A stretch of 45,011 nt of DNA from Aulosira sp. FACHB-615. GTDB taxonomy: Bacteria; Cyanobacteriota; Cyanobacteriia; Cyanobacteriales; Nostocaceae. This document shows, one piece after another, positions 8,539-16,735 of the stretch (positions are counted from its first letter, which is position 1; each line of letters opens with the position of its first letter). Location of the stretch: assembly GCF_014698045.1 (NCBI RefSeq), contig NZ_JACJSE010000040.1:1-45011 (forward strand). Direction: 5' to 3'. The position numbers were made by a program, and so were the translations under genes. The notes beneath the pieces are model-generated. The model ran no database searches. It saw only the letters and a program-made list of their open reading frames with translations, and was not told the DNA's origin.

Positions 8539-9507
8539 TTAATTGAGTGCTGATTCTGCTAATACTTTCTCAGATTTTTGCTTTAGGACTGTTGGTAAAT
8601 CACTAGTTAATGGCTCACCTTCAACTATTTGTGATTTAAAGCCATCAGGCCCGACGGGAATGTCACCTGTAATCGTAGTGCGATAAAGTACGCGCTCTAC
8701 TTCTACATGATCTAAATCTTGGGGTGCTAAATGTGAGGTGGCGCGGTTATCCCAAAAGGCAATATCACCATTGTTCCACCGGAAGCGAGTGGTGTAAGCA
8801 GGTTTGGTGATTTGGTTGAAGAATAACTCAAGCAATAATTCACTTTCTTGTGGTGAGACATCAAGAATGTGTGAAGTAAAGCCAGGGTTCACAAACAAGG
8901 CTTTTTCACCAGTCTCAGGATGAACGCGCACTACTGGGTGAATTGAAACTTGGGGATTAGCGGCAATACGCTGGGCATATTTGCTGTTACTAGGTAAGCG
9001 TAAGCGTGCATTAAACCGATGTTCGGCTTTTAATCCATCAGCTAACTTCCGTATAGGTTCTGATAGACCCTCATAAGCTGCAACTAGATTAGTCCATTGC
9101 GTGTCACCACCAAAGCTAGGAACATTCACCGCCCGCAAAATTGAACCCGCAGGAGGATTCACAACCGCAGTCACATCGGTGTGCCAACGGCTTTCGTAGC
9201 TGGTACGGCGTAGACCATTGCGACGCTCAAAGCGACTACGGTCAATTGGTAGGATTTGGGAAAAGCCTTCTATTGGCTCGTCTTCGTGGGGGTGCGCGTA
9301 GGTCACTTCACCAAAACGAGCCGTGAAGGCAATTTGGGCAGCATGATCTATGTTTTGATTGCGAAAGAATACGACTTTCCACTTCAATAATGCTTTGCGA
9401 ATTTCGGCAACTACCTCATCTTGCAAAGGACGTGAAAGATCCACTCCATTAATTTCAGCACCAGTGAATCCAGAAGTAGGTTTAACTTCAATATGTTTGT
9501 AACCCAT
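8539..9507 (-). CDS. tauD: TauD/TfdA-family Fe(II)/2-oxoglutarate dioxygenase
   Basis: 322 residues. The iron facial triad is visible as His109-x-Asp111 (RWHTDV) and distal His259 (ATSHLAP), with Arg272/Arg276 placed to bind 2-oxoglutarate. TauD-type enzymes hydroxylate the carbon next to the sulfur of taurine, alkylsulfonates or alkyl sulfates, releasing sulfite or sulfate. An ATG start with GGAG 7 bases upstream is convincing. The protein contains no Cys and only the initiator Met, unusual for this length and in line with the sulfur-sparing pattern of the block. It is last in an operon after the CmcJ-like and FMO-like genes. Substrate not determinable. Confidence 0.88.
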   Translation of the reverse strand: MGYKHIEVKPTSGFTGAEINGVDLSRPLQDEVVAEIRKALLKWKVVFFRNQNIDHAAQIAFTARFGEVTYAHPHEDEPIEGFSQILPIDRSRFERRNGLRRTSYESRWHTDVTAVVNPPAGSILRAVNVPSFGGDTQWTNLVAAYEGLSEPIRKLADGLKAEHRFNARLRLPSNSKYAQRIAANPQVSIHPVVRVHPETGEKALFVNPGFTSHILDVSPQESELLLELFFNQITKPAYTTRFRWNNGDIAFWDNRATSHLAPQDLDHVEVERVLYRTTITGDIPVGPDGFKSQIVEGEPLTSDLPTVLKQKSEKVLAESALN

Positions 9508-9571
9508 GTTTATTCTCCAAAGTTTGTATAACAGAAGGTAGAAAACAACCCTGATGAAATCTGCTGCACCA

Positions 9572-10438
9572 CTAATCGGGATAGAAAACGAATGTCCGCA
9601 ACTCTATACTTTCCCTGGGTGGTGCATCTGAAGGACTGGTAGGATCTTCAAAAGCTGTATGAGCCGCAAATCTAGCGCGTCCATCTTCCGCAGAATCGAA
9701 ACATTTGATAAACAGTAGTTCGTCTCTTTGCATTTGCGGAAAGTAGAACCATTGGTGTGCTTGGTTATAGGTAACTGCGTAGGTTTCACCAATGCGATCG
9801 CGGTATACTAAATCTCCGGCTACAAGGTCGTTTTGTGCAATGCTTTGAGCATCACACACTGCCAACGGTGACTCTTGAATTGTTTGAGCAATCCCCCGCC
9901 AAACATTGATAATGGCAAACCTTTTTTGTAATAAACTACCAATGTCTTGTATCCCTCTTGCGCCCAACTCTTTATAAGCCCTGGTATAACCAGATTTGGC
10001 GGTGAAATCGTTGTGTACACGCTTGGCAGGCTCTTTAATATTGTTTTCACCGGGCTTTGATTGTGCCGCATTCCGCAAAGTGTGATCAAAGATCACCACT
10101 TGAGTTGCACCCGTTAGTTCTTTGAGTATTTGCTCGGCTTCTGGGTAATAGATTTGACGGATTTCGTCTTCATCATAAAAGTCGCGGACGCTGGTATTGT
10201 AGGCATTAAAGGCAAAACCTTGCTGATCTAAAGAGATTTTTTCCGCGATGGCACGAGCATTATAAATAGGTAGTTGATAAGTCTGGAAAGTGCCGTTGGT
10301 ACGGGGAACTCCTGGTGGTGGTTCATAAGTATAGTTGACAGGCTTTTCTGCCATCGGGATAAGATAGCTGAGATTAGCTTCTACCGATGGCAAACCATAA
10401 GCAAGCGGTTTATCTAGAACTTGATGATTGAAGCTCAT
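9572..10438 (-). CDS. CmcJ/NvfI-family oxidoreductase
   Basis: 288 residues matching the CmcJ/NvfI (GA4-desaturase-like) family, with RVHNDFT, INVWRGI, LLFIKCFDS, HTAFEDP and RESIELRTF in the usual order. The family is mostly described from fungal and actinobacterial secondary metabolism and is related to iron-dependent oxygenases. The His/Asp of VHND and His of the HTAFED block are candidate metal ligands. It lies between the FMO-like gene (39 bases upstream) and the tauD-like gene (64 bases downstream) on one strand, suggesting a joint oxidative route for an organosulfur or sulfur-containing secondary metabolite. That role is inferred from context only. Confidence 0.75.
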   Translation of the reverse strand: MSFNHQVLDKPLAYGLPSVEANLSYLIPMAEKPVNYTYEPPPGVPRTNGTFQTYQLPIYNARAIAEKISLDQQGFAFNAYNTSVRDFYDEDEIRQIYYPEAEQILKELTGATQVVIFDHTLRNAAQSKPGENNIKEPAKRVHNDFTAKSGYTRAYKELGARGIQDIGSLLQKRFAIINVWRGIAQTIQESPLAVCDAQSIAQNDLVAGDLVYRDRIGETYAVTYNQAHQWFYFPQMQRDELLFIKCFDSAEDGRARFAAHTAFEDPTSPSDAPPRESIELRTFVFYPD

Positions 10439-10477
10439 AGGTTATACCTATTGGAAAATTATCAAAACTACGCAGAT

Positions 10478-11920
10478 TTAGCCGACTCCCGCCTTAGCTG
10501 GCTGTTGCCACACGGCATTAGCATACAGTGATGGCTCAAAGTCTGGTGCAACATTGTCACTGGTAATTCGGGCTTCGTGTAGTGACCAGTCAGCAAAGAA
10601 TAAGTCGTGGCTAATGCGTGAGACAATTGCTGGCACATCCCGCCGGATGCTGGGGACATCGCCGATGGGTAGACCAAAACTGACGAAGCCAGCCGGATTA
10701 AACACATGAATATCTTTGAGATAAGAAGCCGTACCAGGGACTTTTTCTAGATATTCATGAGCAGAACCAAGGTAAGGATAGGTGCTAAGTTGCTCGTTGC
10801 GTTGGTCGGCTGGCGGTTCGTAGCGATCGCGCCACAGGGCAATATGATGAGCAAAATCAGCTAGTTCTGGCCGTCTGGTGGGATCGACAAAGTAGCCAGT
10901 CCCCGCGATCGCAAAATCGAACTCAAACACATCATCATTCACTTGCGCCACAATGCGATCGTCTTGAGCATTCGCTTCTTTCCACGGTGCAGATAAATGC
11001 AGATGGAAATTAGCAAAGGCTGTGACTCGCTCAATCGCATCCGGTGGTGGTGTTGAGCCAACTTGATTAAACCGCCAAGCTTGGAACCACCGCGCTGCAT
11101 CAGGTAATTGCCAATAGTTATTGTAAGCTCCAGGATAACCCCGCACACGAATCACAGGCAAAGATGCAATTTGCGATCGGCGTGCAAATAAATGCACTTC
11201 CTTTGCACCTGATTCTAGTGCCACACCAGCCGCATCAAAAGCCGAAGCCGCCGCACCCAAAACAGCTACCTTCTTACCACGCAACGCCTCAAAGTCAATT
11301 TCTTCCGAGGTATGTGCATATAAATTGCGTGGCAGAGATGTTAATACAGAGGGGATGTTTGCCCCACCAGTACCAGCTACACCATTAGCAAAGATAATCT
11401 TACGTGTGGTTTCTACCTGTGTGACACCATTCACTTCCAGATGTAGGCGAAAGAAACCTGCGGCGGGTTCAACTCGCACCAACTTTGTCTGATACCGAAC
11501 TGGAATGTCTAAGAAATGCCGATACCAACTAAGATACTCTGCCCATAATACTCTGGGAATGCGGTCAATAGCGGCGTATGCTTCAGATCCGTGTCGCGCC
11601 TCGTACCAAGCCTGAAACGACAGTTCGGGGATTCCCAGTTCTGGCCCTGGGAGATTTTTCGGTGTGCGTAGCTTTTTCATCCGCGCTCGTGTCAGCCATA
11701 CGCCTGCATTAGCTTCGTTTTCAGCTGCATCGATAATTGTCACGCGGCCAATACCTGCACGTCGCAGCGCAAATGCAAAAGTGCTACCACTGCCACTACC
11801 ACCTACTATGGTGACATTGTGGTCAATCTCTGGATGATCAGGTATCCAGTTTTCGGGATCGGGGCCGATGAGGCGCAACGCTTCGCGTGCGGCAAAATCA
11901 GCGTCAGTCGTTGTTGTCAT
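10478..11920 (-). CDS. FAD/NAD(P)-binding monooxygenase-like flavoprotein
   Basis: 480 residues. An N-terminal FAD Rossmann motif VTIVGGSGSGS (36-46) and a second dinucleotide site VAVLGAAASAFDAA (218-231) give the two-domain layout of class B flavin monooxygenases and related oxidoreductases; AIAGTGYFVDPTRRPEL resembles the late conserved ATG/Y block. It probably oxygenates a carbonyl, amine or sulfur centre using NAD(P)H. It contains no Cys and only two Met, extremely low for 480 residues. It is first in the operon with the CmcJ-like and tauD-like genes. The base composition looks somewhat more G/C-rich than the neighbours, which may reflect transfer. Confidence 0.75.
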   Translation of the reverse strand: MTTTTDADFAAREALRLIGPDPENWIPDHPEIDHNVTIVGGSGSGSTFAFALRRAGIGRVTIIDAAENEANAGVWLTRARMKKLRTPKNLPGPELGIPELSFQAWYEARHGSEAYAAIDRIPRVLWAEYLSWYRHFLDIPVRYQTKLVRVEPAAGFFRLHLEVNGVTQVETTRKIIFANGVAGTGGANIPSVLTSLPRNLYAHTSEEIDFEALRGKKVAVLGAAASAFDAAGVALESGAKEVHLFARRSQIASLPVIRVRGYPGAYNNYWQLPDAARWFQAWRFNQVGSTPPPDAIERVTAFANFHLHLSAPWKEANAQDDRIVAQVNDDVFEFDFAIAGTGYFVDPTRRPELADFAHHIALWRDRYEPPADQRNEQLSTYPYLGSAHEYLEKVPGTASYLKDIHVFNPAGFVSFGLPIGDVPSIRRDVPAIVSRISHDLFFADWSLHEARITSDNVAPDFEPSLYANAVWQQPAKAGVG

Positions 11921-12300
11921 ATCGGTCTTTCAGGATGAAACGAGGTTTAAGCGAGATTCGTACTGGAAGAAAAATAATCGTTTGTCTGATGCCAAGATAA
12001 TGTTTTATTACAACCAAAGTTAGTTGCAGACATTTATAGGACTTACGAGCAAACTTCGGGAGGTCATGGAGGAATGAGAGTTTAAGAGAGTTCTTGCGTA
12101 AGTCCTAATTTACTAATTACTGCGCCAAGAGTGAGATAAGTCCCAAGGATTTCGTGTTGTGAGTGATTGACCACAAATTTTTGTAGTAATTTACTCAGCA
12201 GATACAGCTTACATCTGTTGATACCAAAAATATGTACTGACGATCACAATCTTTGTGACCCTAATAATTAGTTTATCTAATATTAAGTTTTGCAAACAGC
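11921..12300. other. Intergenic gap with MITE copy B
   Basis: No coding signal beyond short random frames. It holds the 69-bp element at 12038-12106 and presumably the promoter of the three-gene oxygenase operon that starts at 11920. No copy of the 19-bp sulfur motif was found here by eye. Confidence 0.5.
12038..12106. mobile_element. MITE-like element, copy B (short)
   Basis: Left end AGGACTTACGAGC, right end TGCGTAAGTCCT; inside the right end a GAGAGTT-rich stretch matches the inverted left arm of the copy at 35097. At 69 bp it is an internally deleted or minimal version of the family. Confidence 0.6.
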
Positions 12301-12522
12301 TTATGGTTCATGAAACCAAGTAAAAGAAAGGCCTTTTAGCTTACTAAAAAATCCCAATTTCTTGGGTTTTGGTGGAGGAAAACATTGAGCATCAGGAGAT
12401 ATTTGTGGTGGTAATTCCCAAATATCACGGCTTTTATATCCTTCCCGTTCTGCTAAAGGATAATGTTCGTTAATTGCTCCAAATTCACCGTCTAATAATT
12501 CTCTTTCTATTTCGTGAAACAT
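12301..12522 (-). CDS. Small hypothetical protein (73 aa)
   Basis: No family recognised. The sequence looks like a genuine protein rather than noise: charged N-terminal helix (IEREL), a central KSRDIWELPP segment and a proline-rich stretch (PPPKPKKLGFFSKL). There is no signal peptide or membrane segment. ATG start at 12520-12522. It sits alone between two repeat-rich gaps, with the flavoprotein operon on one side and the acyl-CoA-dehydrogenase-like gene on the other. It could be a short conserved cyanobacterial protein or the remnant of a longer one. Confidence 0.4.
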   Translation of the reverse strand: MFHEIERELLDGEFGAINEHYPLAEREGYKSRDIWELPPQISPDAQCFPPPKPKKLGFFSKLKGLSFTWFHEP

Positions 12523-12581
12523 ATTTTCACCATGAATAAAATTTTGAGAATCTGTACTTTGCTAGATAAGATTCATATCCT

Positions 12582-12727
12582 ATTTCTGCTTTACTACTCC
12601 CAACTCACCATTCCCTACTCCCTATTTATTTTGATTTCTGCTTTACTACTCCCAACTCACCATTCCCTACTCCCTATTTATTTTGATTTTTGCTTTACCA
12701 CTCCCAACTCCCCATTCCCTACTCCCA
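12582..12727. repeat. 52-bp tandem repeat, about 2.8 copies
   Basis: Units begin at 12582, 12634 and 12686 with ATTTCTGCTTTACTACTCCC and run on through CAACTCACCATTCCC; the first two copies are nearly identical and the third is degenerate and partial. The right part is read by the adjacent minus-strand gene as its C-terminal tail. Confidence 0.85.
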
Positions 12728-13910
12728 CCTTTAAAGCTGACTTACCCAACGAAGAACAAATTACATCATTTTGTGGCGTATGAATCCGACTACACAGCAC
12801 ATCTCGATAATGTCTTTCCAGGGGATTTTTTTTCGATAAACCCGGATTTCCGATTAGTTGTAAACCAGTTTCTACGGCTTTAATTGCATTATTGGTGACT
12901 AAATATTTAACTGTTTGTGCTTGTAAATTTACCTTCGGATCTGGTTCACCTTTATCAATATCTGTTGCTAGACCATAAATTAATCGCTGGTTAGCATAAA
13001 GTAAGGCTTCAATTCCACCAACAGCTACTTGAAAGCGGGGTAAAGTTGCGAGACTTGCGCCTAAATTAGTAGGCGATCGCTCATTCAAATATTCCACTAA
13101 CCAATCTCTGGCGGCTGTTGCTACACCTTGATACAAAGCACTCAACAATAAACTGCCAGCAGCCAGCATTAAGGGGTCGGGTTGTGACCAAGCTTTTAAA
13201 GGACGCACATCCAAGGCATATTCTGAAGGAATGCCAACATCTTCTAAAATCAAATCGTGACTGCCCGTTGCCCTCATCCCCAAGTGATCCCAAGTTTCCA
13301 CAATCTTGATCCCTGGAAGATGTCGCGGAACCAAAAAACTCCCTATTTGGGGTTCCTCATCTTCTGTTCGCGCCCACACTACGAAGTAACGCAAAATCGG
13401 ACTGCCTGTAGTGTATTGTTTGTGACCAGTAATTAACCAACCATCAGCTGTCCGTTTAGCAATGGTAGCTGGTAATCCGCCTCTGGCTGGTGTGCCTAAT
13501 TCCGGTTCCACACGGGCAGCATTGAGTAACGCAATACCTTGCACAGACTCTCGACACAATCTTTCATAAACAACCGGATGCCAACGTCGGTGTCGGGCGG
13601 CGTTAGCGTGTTGTAAGTAGTGCATTGTTAGCACCAAAGCAGTAGAAGCATCTCCACTAGCTATCTTTTCAATCACCCGACAGGCTGTAGTGTATCCTAC
13701 CGCTAACCCACCAAACTCTACTGGTACAGTCAGACTTAATAATCTGGCTTTGTGCAGGGCATCAAAATTTTCAAAGGGAAAAGAACTATCACTGTCATGG
13801 ATAGCGGCACGAGTGGCAAAATCAGCAGCCAGAGAATCGACAAGTTCAAACAGATTGGGTAAGAATTTTGCTGTTGTGGTAGCTGCTTCTAAAACAGGTG
13901 GTTTGGACAT
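12678..13910 (-). CDS. Acyl-CoA dehydrogenase-fold monooxygenase, SfnB/DszC-like
   Basis: 410 residues with the acyl-CoA dehydrogenase fold: PVEFGGLAVGYTTACRVIEK near the N-terminus, the central flavin-contacting ITGHKQYTTGSP, LGMRATGSHDLILEDV, and a helical C-domain ending LERHYRDVLCSRIHTPQND. Members in sulfur-starvation clusters (SfnB, DszC) are FMN-dependent monooxygenases, not dehydrogenases, and no catalytic Glu base is obvious. ATG start with AGGA 9 bases upstream. The last 16 residues (GVGNGELGVVKQKSK) are translated from the 52-bp repeat, so the native stop was probably overwritten. It has four Cys, so it does not share the sulfur depletion of the second paralogue at 22480. Confidence 0.78.
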   Translation of the reverse strand: MSKPPVLEAATTTAKFLPNLFELVDSLAADFATRAAIHDSDSSFPFENFDALHKARLLSLTVPVEFGGLAVGYTTACRVIEKIASGDASTALVLTMHYLQHANAARHRRWHPVVYERLCRESVQGIALLNAARVEPELGTPARGGLPATIAKRTADGWLITGHKQYTTGSPILRYFVVWARTEDEEPQIGSFLVPRHLPGIKIVETWDHLGMRATGSHDLILEDVGIPSEYALDVRPLKAWSQPDPLMLAAGSLLLSALYQGVATAARDWLVEYLNERSPTNLGASLATLPRFQVAVGGIEALLYANQRLIYGLATDIDKGEPDPKVNLQAQTVKYLVTNNAIKAVETGLQLIGNPGLSKKNPLERHYRDVLCSRIHTPQNDVICSSLGKSALKVGVGNGELGVVKQKSK

Positions 13911-13924
13911 TTAGCTAATCCTGA

Positions 13925-14020
13925 ATTGGGGGTGTAAGGGGGTTAGGGTGTAGGGGTGTTAGGGTTCAAGGGTGCAATTTTTCCCCTATACCCCTATACG
14001 CCTACACCCCTACACCCTTA
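13925..14020. repeat. GGGTGTAGGGGT-type degenerate tandem repeats
   Basis: GTGTAAGGGGGTTAGGGTG on one side and CCCCTATACCCCTATACGCC / CTACACCCCTACACCC on the other form loose tandem heptamers that are also roughly inverted with respect to each other. The repeat runs into the stop codon of the SBP gene ending at 14018. Similar blocks occur at about 8430-8510, 20974-20992, 22442-22483 and 33763-33778. Confidence 0.7.
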
Positions 14021-15058
14021 GTTTGATTTGCATTTATTAATATCTTCGTTAAAACTGTTATCCCACAGTTGTTTGACTTCAACCTTGGCAGGAATTACAC
14101 CTGCTTTAAAAAAGGTATCTGCAACTTTTTGTTGAGAAGCTATGGCTTCGTCAGAAATAGGTAGGATTTCTTGACGACGTTGTTTTTGGCCTTGTTGGGC
14201 ATCTTGATAAACTATGCCTTCGTCAACATTAATGGCGGTTGAATATGTCTTTGACCATTGCTTGAGGTTAGATTCCCGCCAGTTTTGGGATTTTTGTAAG
14301 CGACATAAGAAATCTGCGATCGCACCTTTTTTTTGTGGATCTGCGATCGCATTTGGTGAAGCAATAATCACAAAATTACCGCTTAAAATATCTTGTGCCG
14401 ATTCCAACACCCGCGCCCCTTCTTTTTGGGCTTGGGGAATAGAGTAACCGTAAGTCGCCCAAGCATCTAGTTCGCCTTTACGAAAAGCCGAAAGTCCATC
14501 GGGTATCGACAACGGAATCGCATTGATATCCTTCATCGTCAGCCCGACTTTTTCCAACATTTTAATTAAGAAGTAGTGGGCAGTTGTGGCTTTAACGTAA
14601 CCGACTTTTTTACCTTTGAGATCAGCGATAGTTTTGGCCGTTGAGTTCTTGGGTACAAGCACAACTTGACCAGTAGTCGGCCCTTTGAGAGTAGCGATAA
14701 TTTTGACCGATGCTTTCGATTCAATCGCAAAAATCGGCGGAATTTCACTAGCCGAAGCCAAGTCAATTGCACCAGCGTTGATGGCTTGTACCATCAAATT
14801 GCCACCAGTAAATTCAGTAAACTGCGTTTTGTAGGGGAAATTATCTTGTCCAGCTAACTTTAAACTCAAATCCCAACCACCTTTGTACTTAGCCACACGT
14901 AATTGAGTTGTATCCGATGCTGCCACTTCAGAGGGGGTGGGATTTGCTGCGATCGTTGTTGGACTGGTAGACTTAACCTCTGAGCAAGCCGTTGTTGCTA
15001 AAGCCAGGAAACAACCCAGAGATAAAATAAAATTCTGCCGCAACCAATTAGTAGACAC
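14018..15058 (-). CDS. Aliphatic sulfonate-type substrate-binding lipoprotein
   Basis: SsuA/NMT1-type SBP, about 346 residues from the GTG at 15056-15058, which begins a proper lipoprotein signal (STNWLRQNFILSLGCFLA, lipobox ...ATTAC). A longer frame upstream would put 25 unlikely residues before it. Fold landmarks: QAINAGAIDLASASEIPP, IADLKGKKVGYVKATT, and LDAWATYGY. It should be an outer-face binding protein anchored in the plasma membrane and facing the periplasm. No permease or ATPase lies beside it, so it probably delivers to the set at 3031-4719. The stop is formed inside a degenerate repeat. Confidence 0.82.
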   Translation of the reverse strand: MSTNWLRQNFILSLGCFLALATTACSEVKSTSPTTIAANPTPSEVAASDTTQLRVAKYKGGWDLSLKLAGQDNFPYKTQFTEFTGGNLMVQAINAGAIDLASASEIPPIFAIESKASVKIIATLKGPTTGQVVLVPKNSTAKTIADLKGKKVGYVKATTAHYFLIKMLEKVGLTMKDINAIPLSIPDGLSAFRKGELDAWATYGYSIPQAQKEGARVLESAQDILSGNFVIIASPNAIADPQKKGAIADFLCRLQKSQNWRESNLKQWSKTYSTAINVDEGIVYQDAQQGQKQRRQEILPISDEAIASQQKVADTFFKAGVIPAKVEVKQLWDNSFNEDINKCKSN

Positions 15059-15271
15059 GTTAATTTTTAGGTATAAAAAGACAATTAAAGAAGGCAGTGG
15101 TTCGACTTCGCTCACCAACCAGGTAGGAGGCAATTTTTTCTAGTTATGGCAGTAAGCAAGTTGGTTAGGGCATCGATAAATAATAAAACTTAGACAGTAC
15201 AAAGCTTTTAACCCTGTCACCCGCACCTATTACCTGTTCCCTACACTCCTTTTCTCTGCAATCATCACCGA

Positions 15272-16033
15272 CTATTCCAACAAGTCTGGTTCTTCCCGCA
15301 CAATCCGGTCATAGAGAGGCTGAAAACTAAACCAACCGCCCGTATGAGTTCCCACTTGACCATGAGTAAAACTTGCAGTTTCATGATCAATCGGCAGGGG
15401 TTTGCCAGCTGCTTCTGCCAACAATTGGGCTTGAGCCGATCGCTCAAAAGAGATGTACCAAAAAGCTGCCTCGTCTACTGTCTGACCCACAGTTAAAAAG
15501 CCATGATTCCGCAGGATGACAGCCTTTTTATCTCCCAAAGATTCAGCAATTCTTTTACCTTCGGAAGTATCTAAAACTACGCCTTTGTAGTCGTCAAATA
15601 GCGTATGGTCTTGATAAAAAGCACAAGCATCTTGAGTTAAAGGGTCAAGCAAACGACCCAAACTTGACCAAGCTTTGCCGTGTAGCGAATGAGCATGAGC
15701 AGCTGCAACTATATCCGGTCGCGCTTCATGCACCTGGGAATGAATCGCAAAGGCGGCGCGATTTACAGGCGCATCACCTTTGACCACTTCCCCTTCTTTA
15801 TCAACTAACAACAAGTCAGAAACACGGATATGACCAAAGTATTTACCCAAGGGATTCACCCAAAAATGGTCGGTAAATTCAGGGTCACGGGCGGTAATGT
15901 GGCCTGCTATCCCTTCGCTAAAGCCAAAACGACCAAACAGGCGAAAAGCTGCTGCTAGGCGTTGTTTGCGATAAAGGCGTTCTTCTTCCACCCGTTCAAA
16001 TACTGGTGGTTCGGGTCTAGTGAAATTTGGCAT
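15272..16033 (-). CDS. Class II aldolase/adducin-fold protein
   Basis: 253 residues of the class II aldolase/adducin fold. Zn2+ ligands appear as His113-x-His115 (AAHAHSLHG) and His177 (LRNHGFLTVG). The catalytic Glu of fuculose-phosphate aldolase (four residues before the conserved His of the FxIH helix) is Ala94 here, so classical aldolase chemistry is doubtful; a decarboxylase, epimerase or isomerase activity is possible. Only the initiator Met and one Cys are present. It ends the operon SBP-LLM-thiol dioxygenase-aldolase (18977 to 15272). In that setting it may process the carbon product left after desulfonation, which is inference. Confidence 0.8.
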   Translation of the reverse strand: MPNFTRPEPPVFERVEEERLYRKQRLAAAFRLFGRFGFSEGIAGHITARDPEFTDHFWVNPLGKYFGHIRVSDLLLVDKEGEVVKGDAPVNRAAFAIHSQVHEARPDIVAAAHAHSLHGKAWSSLGRLLDPLTQDACAFYQDHTLFDDYKGVVLDTSEGKRIAESLGDKKAVILRNHGFLTVGQTVDEAAFWYISFERSAQAQLLAEAAGKPLPIDHETASFTHGQVGTHTGGWFSFQPLYDRIVREEPDLLE

Positions 16034-16077
16034 AATTTTTTCCAGTGCTGAACAGCTATGTGTGGGTTTTCCTTGTT

Positions 16078-16722
16078 TTATTTGAAAAGTACATTGGAAT
16101 ATCCAGAGCGAAAAGACCGCACACTATTTTGTTGGGGATGATAATGATGTCGCCAAATGCTACCAGTATCATTCCCCATAACATGAATTGAGATTGATGG
16201 CGCGAAGACGTTAGTAGCTTTGACAGAGTGAATATCGTTATCTGGAGGTAATAAATGATAAATATCCCCAGTTTTCACTTGATAAGTTCCTACCGTTTCT
16301 AAATAGGCGTATCCTTCTAATTCACCGTTATCTACGCGACGATATACTGTTTCTTCTTGTTTACCTTGATACAGTCCAACTAGTCCCCAAGATAAGTGAT
16401 CGTGGACAGGTGTAATTTCATCGGGAGGAATCACCAAACTAAAAATAGTTAAGGAGCGATCCTGAGAACGATACAATAACCATTGTCCGATTCCCCCGCC
16501 TAAACCACTGTCAGGATTTGGCTGGGCAAAATTTGTTGGTAGCCAGTTCTCTTTTTTTAGTAGTGCTGCAAAGTACGGTTCTAGAGTATTGAGAGTTTCG
16601 GCGCGGTTATGAGTCGTGCTAGAGATAATGTCTTTAGCTGTTGCTACAAACTCACGCAAATCAGGACTATCAACAAACCATTGGTCTGCTTGTAGAGGTT
16701 CAAGAACAGTTGTCTGAGGCAT
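16078..16722 (-). CDS. Cysteine/thiol dioxygenase-like cupin
   Basis: 214 residues of the cysteine dioxygenase type I superfamily. The three-His iron site is visible as His107-x-His109 (PVHDHLSWGLVG) and His165 (DIHSV). Such enzymes insert O2 into a thiol to form a sulfinate from cysteine, 3-mercaptopropionate or similar. There are two Met and no Cys, so the Cys-Tyr cofactor of animal cysteine dioxygenase is impossible, as in many bacterial relatives. The gene starts 13 bases after the LLM monooxygenase stop and precedes the aldolase-fold gene by 44 bases. It could work on a thiol freed by the upstream pathway. Confidence 0.78.
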   Translation of the reverse strand: MPQTTVLEPLQADQWFVDSPDLREFVATAKDIISSTTHNRAETLNTLEPYFAALLKKENWLPTNFAQPNPDSGLGGGIGQWLLYRSQDRSLTIFSLVIPPDEITPVHDHLSWGLVGLYQGKQEETVYRRVDNGELEGYAYLETVGTYQVKTGDIYHLLPPDNDIHSVKATNVFAPSISIHVMGNDTGSIWRHHYHPQQNSVRSFRSGYSNVLFK

Positions 16723-16735
16723 AGATTTAGCTGAT

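Noticed and set aside
12582..12727. CRISPR-like array
   Set aside because: The units are contiguous 52-bp tandem copies without unique spacers and no cas gene is present.
15059..15133. Longer start for the SBP gene ending at 14018
   Set aside because: It would place an unlikely sequence ahead of a complete lipoprotein signal that begins at the GTG at 15058.
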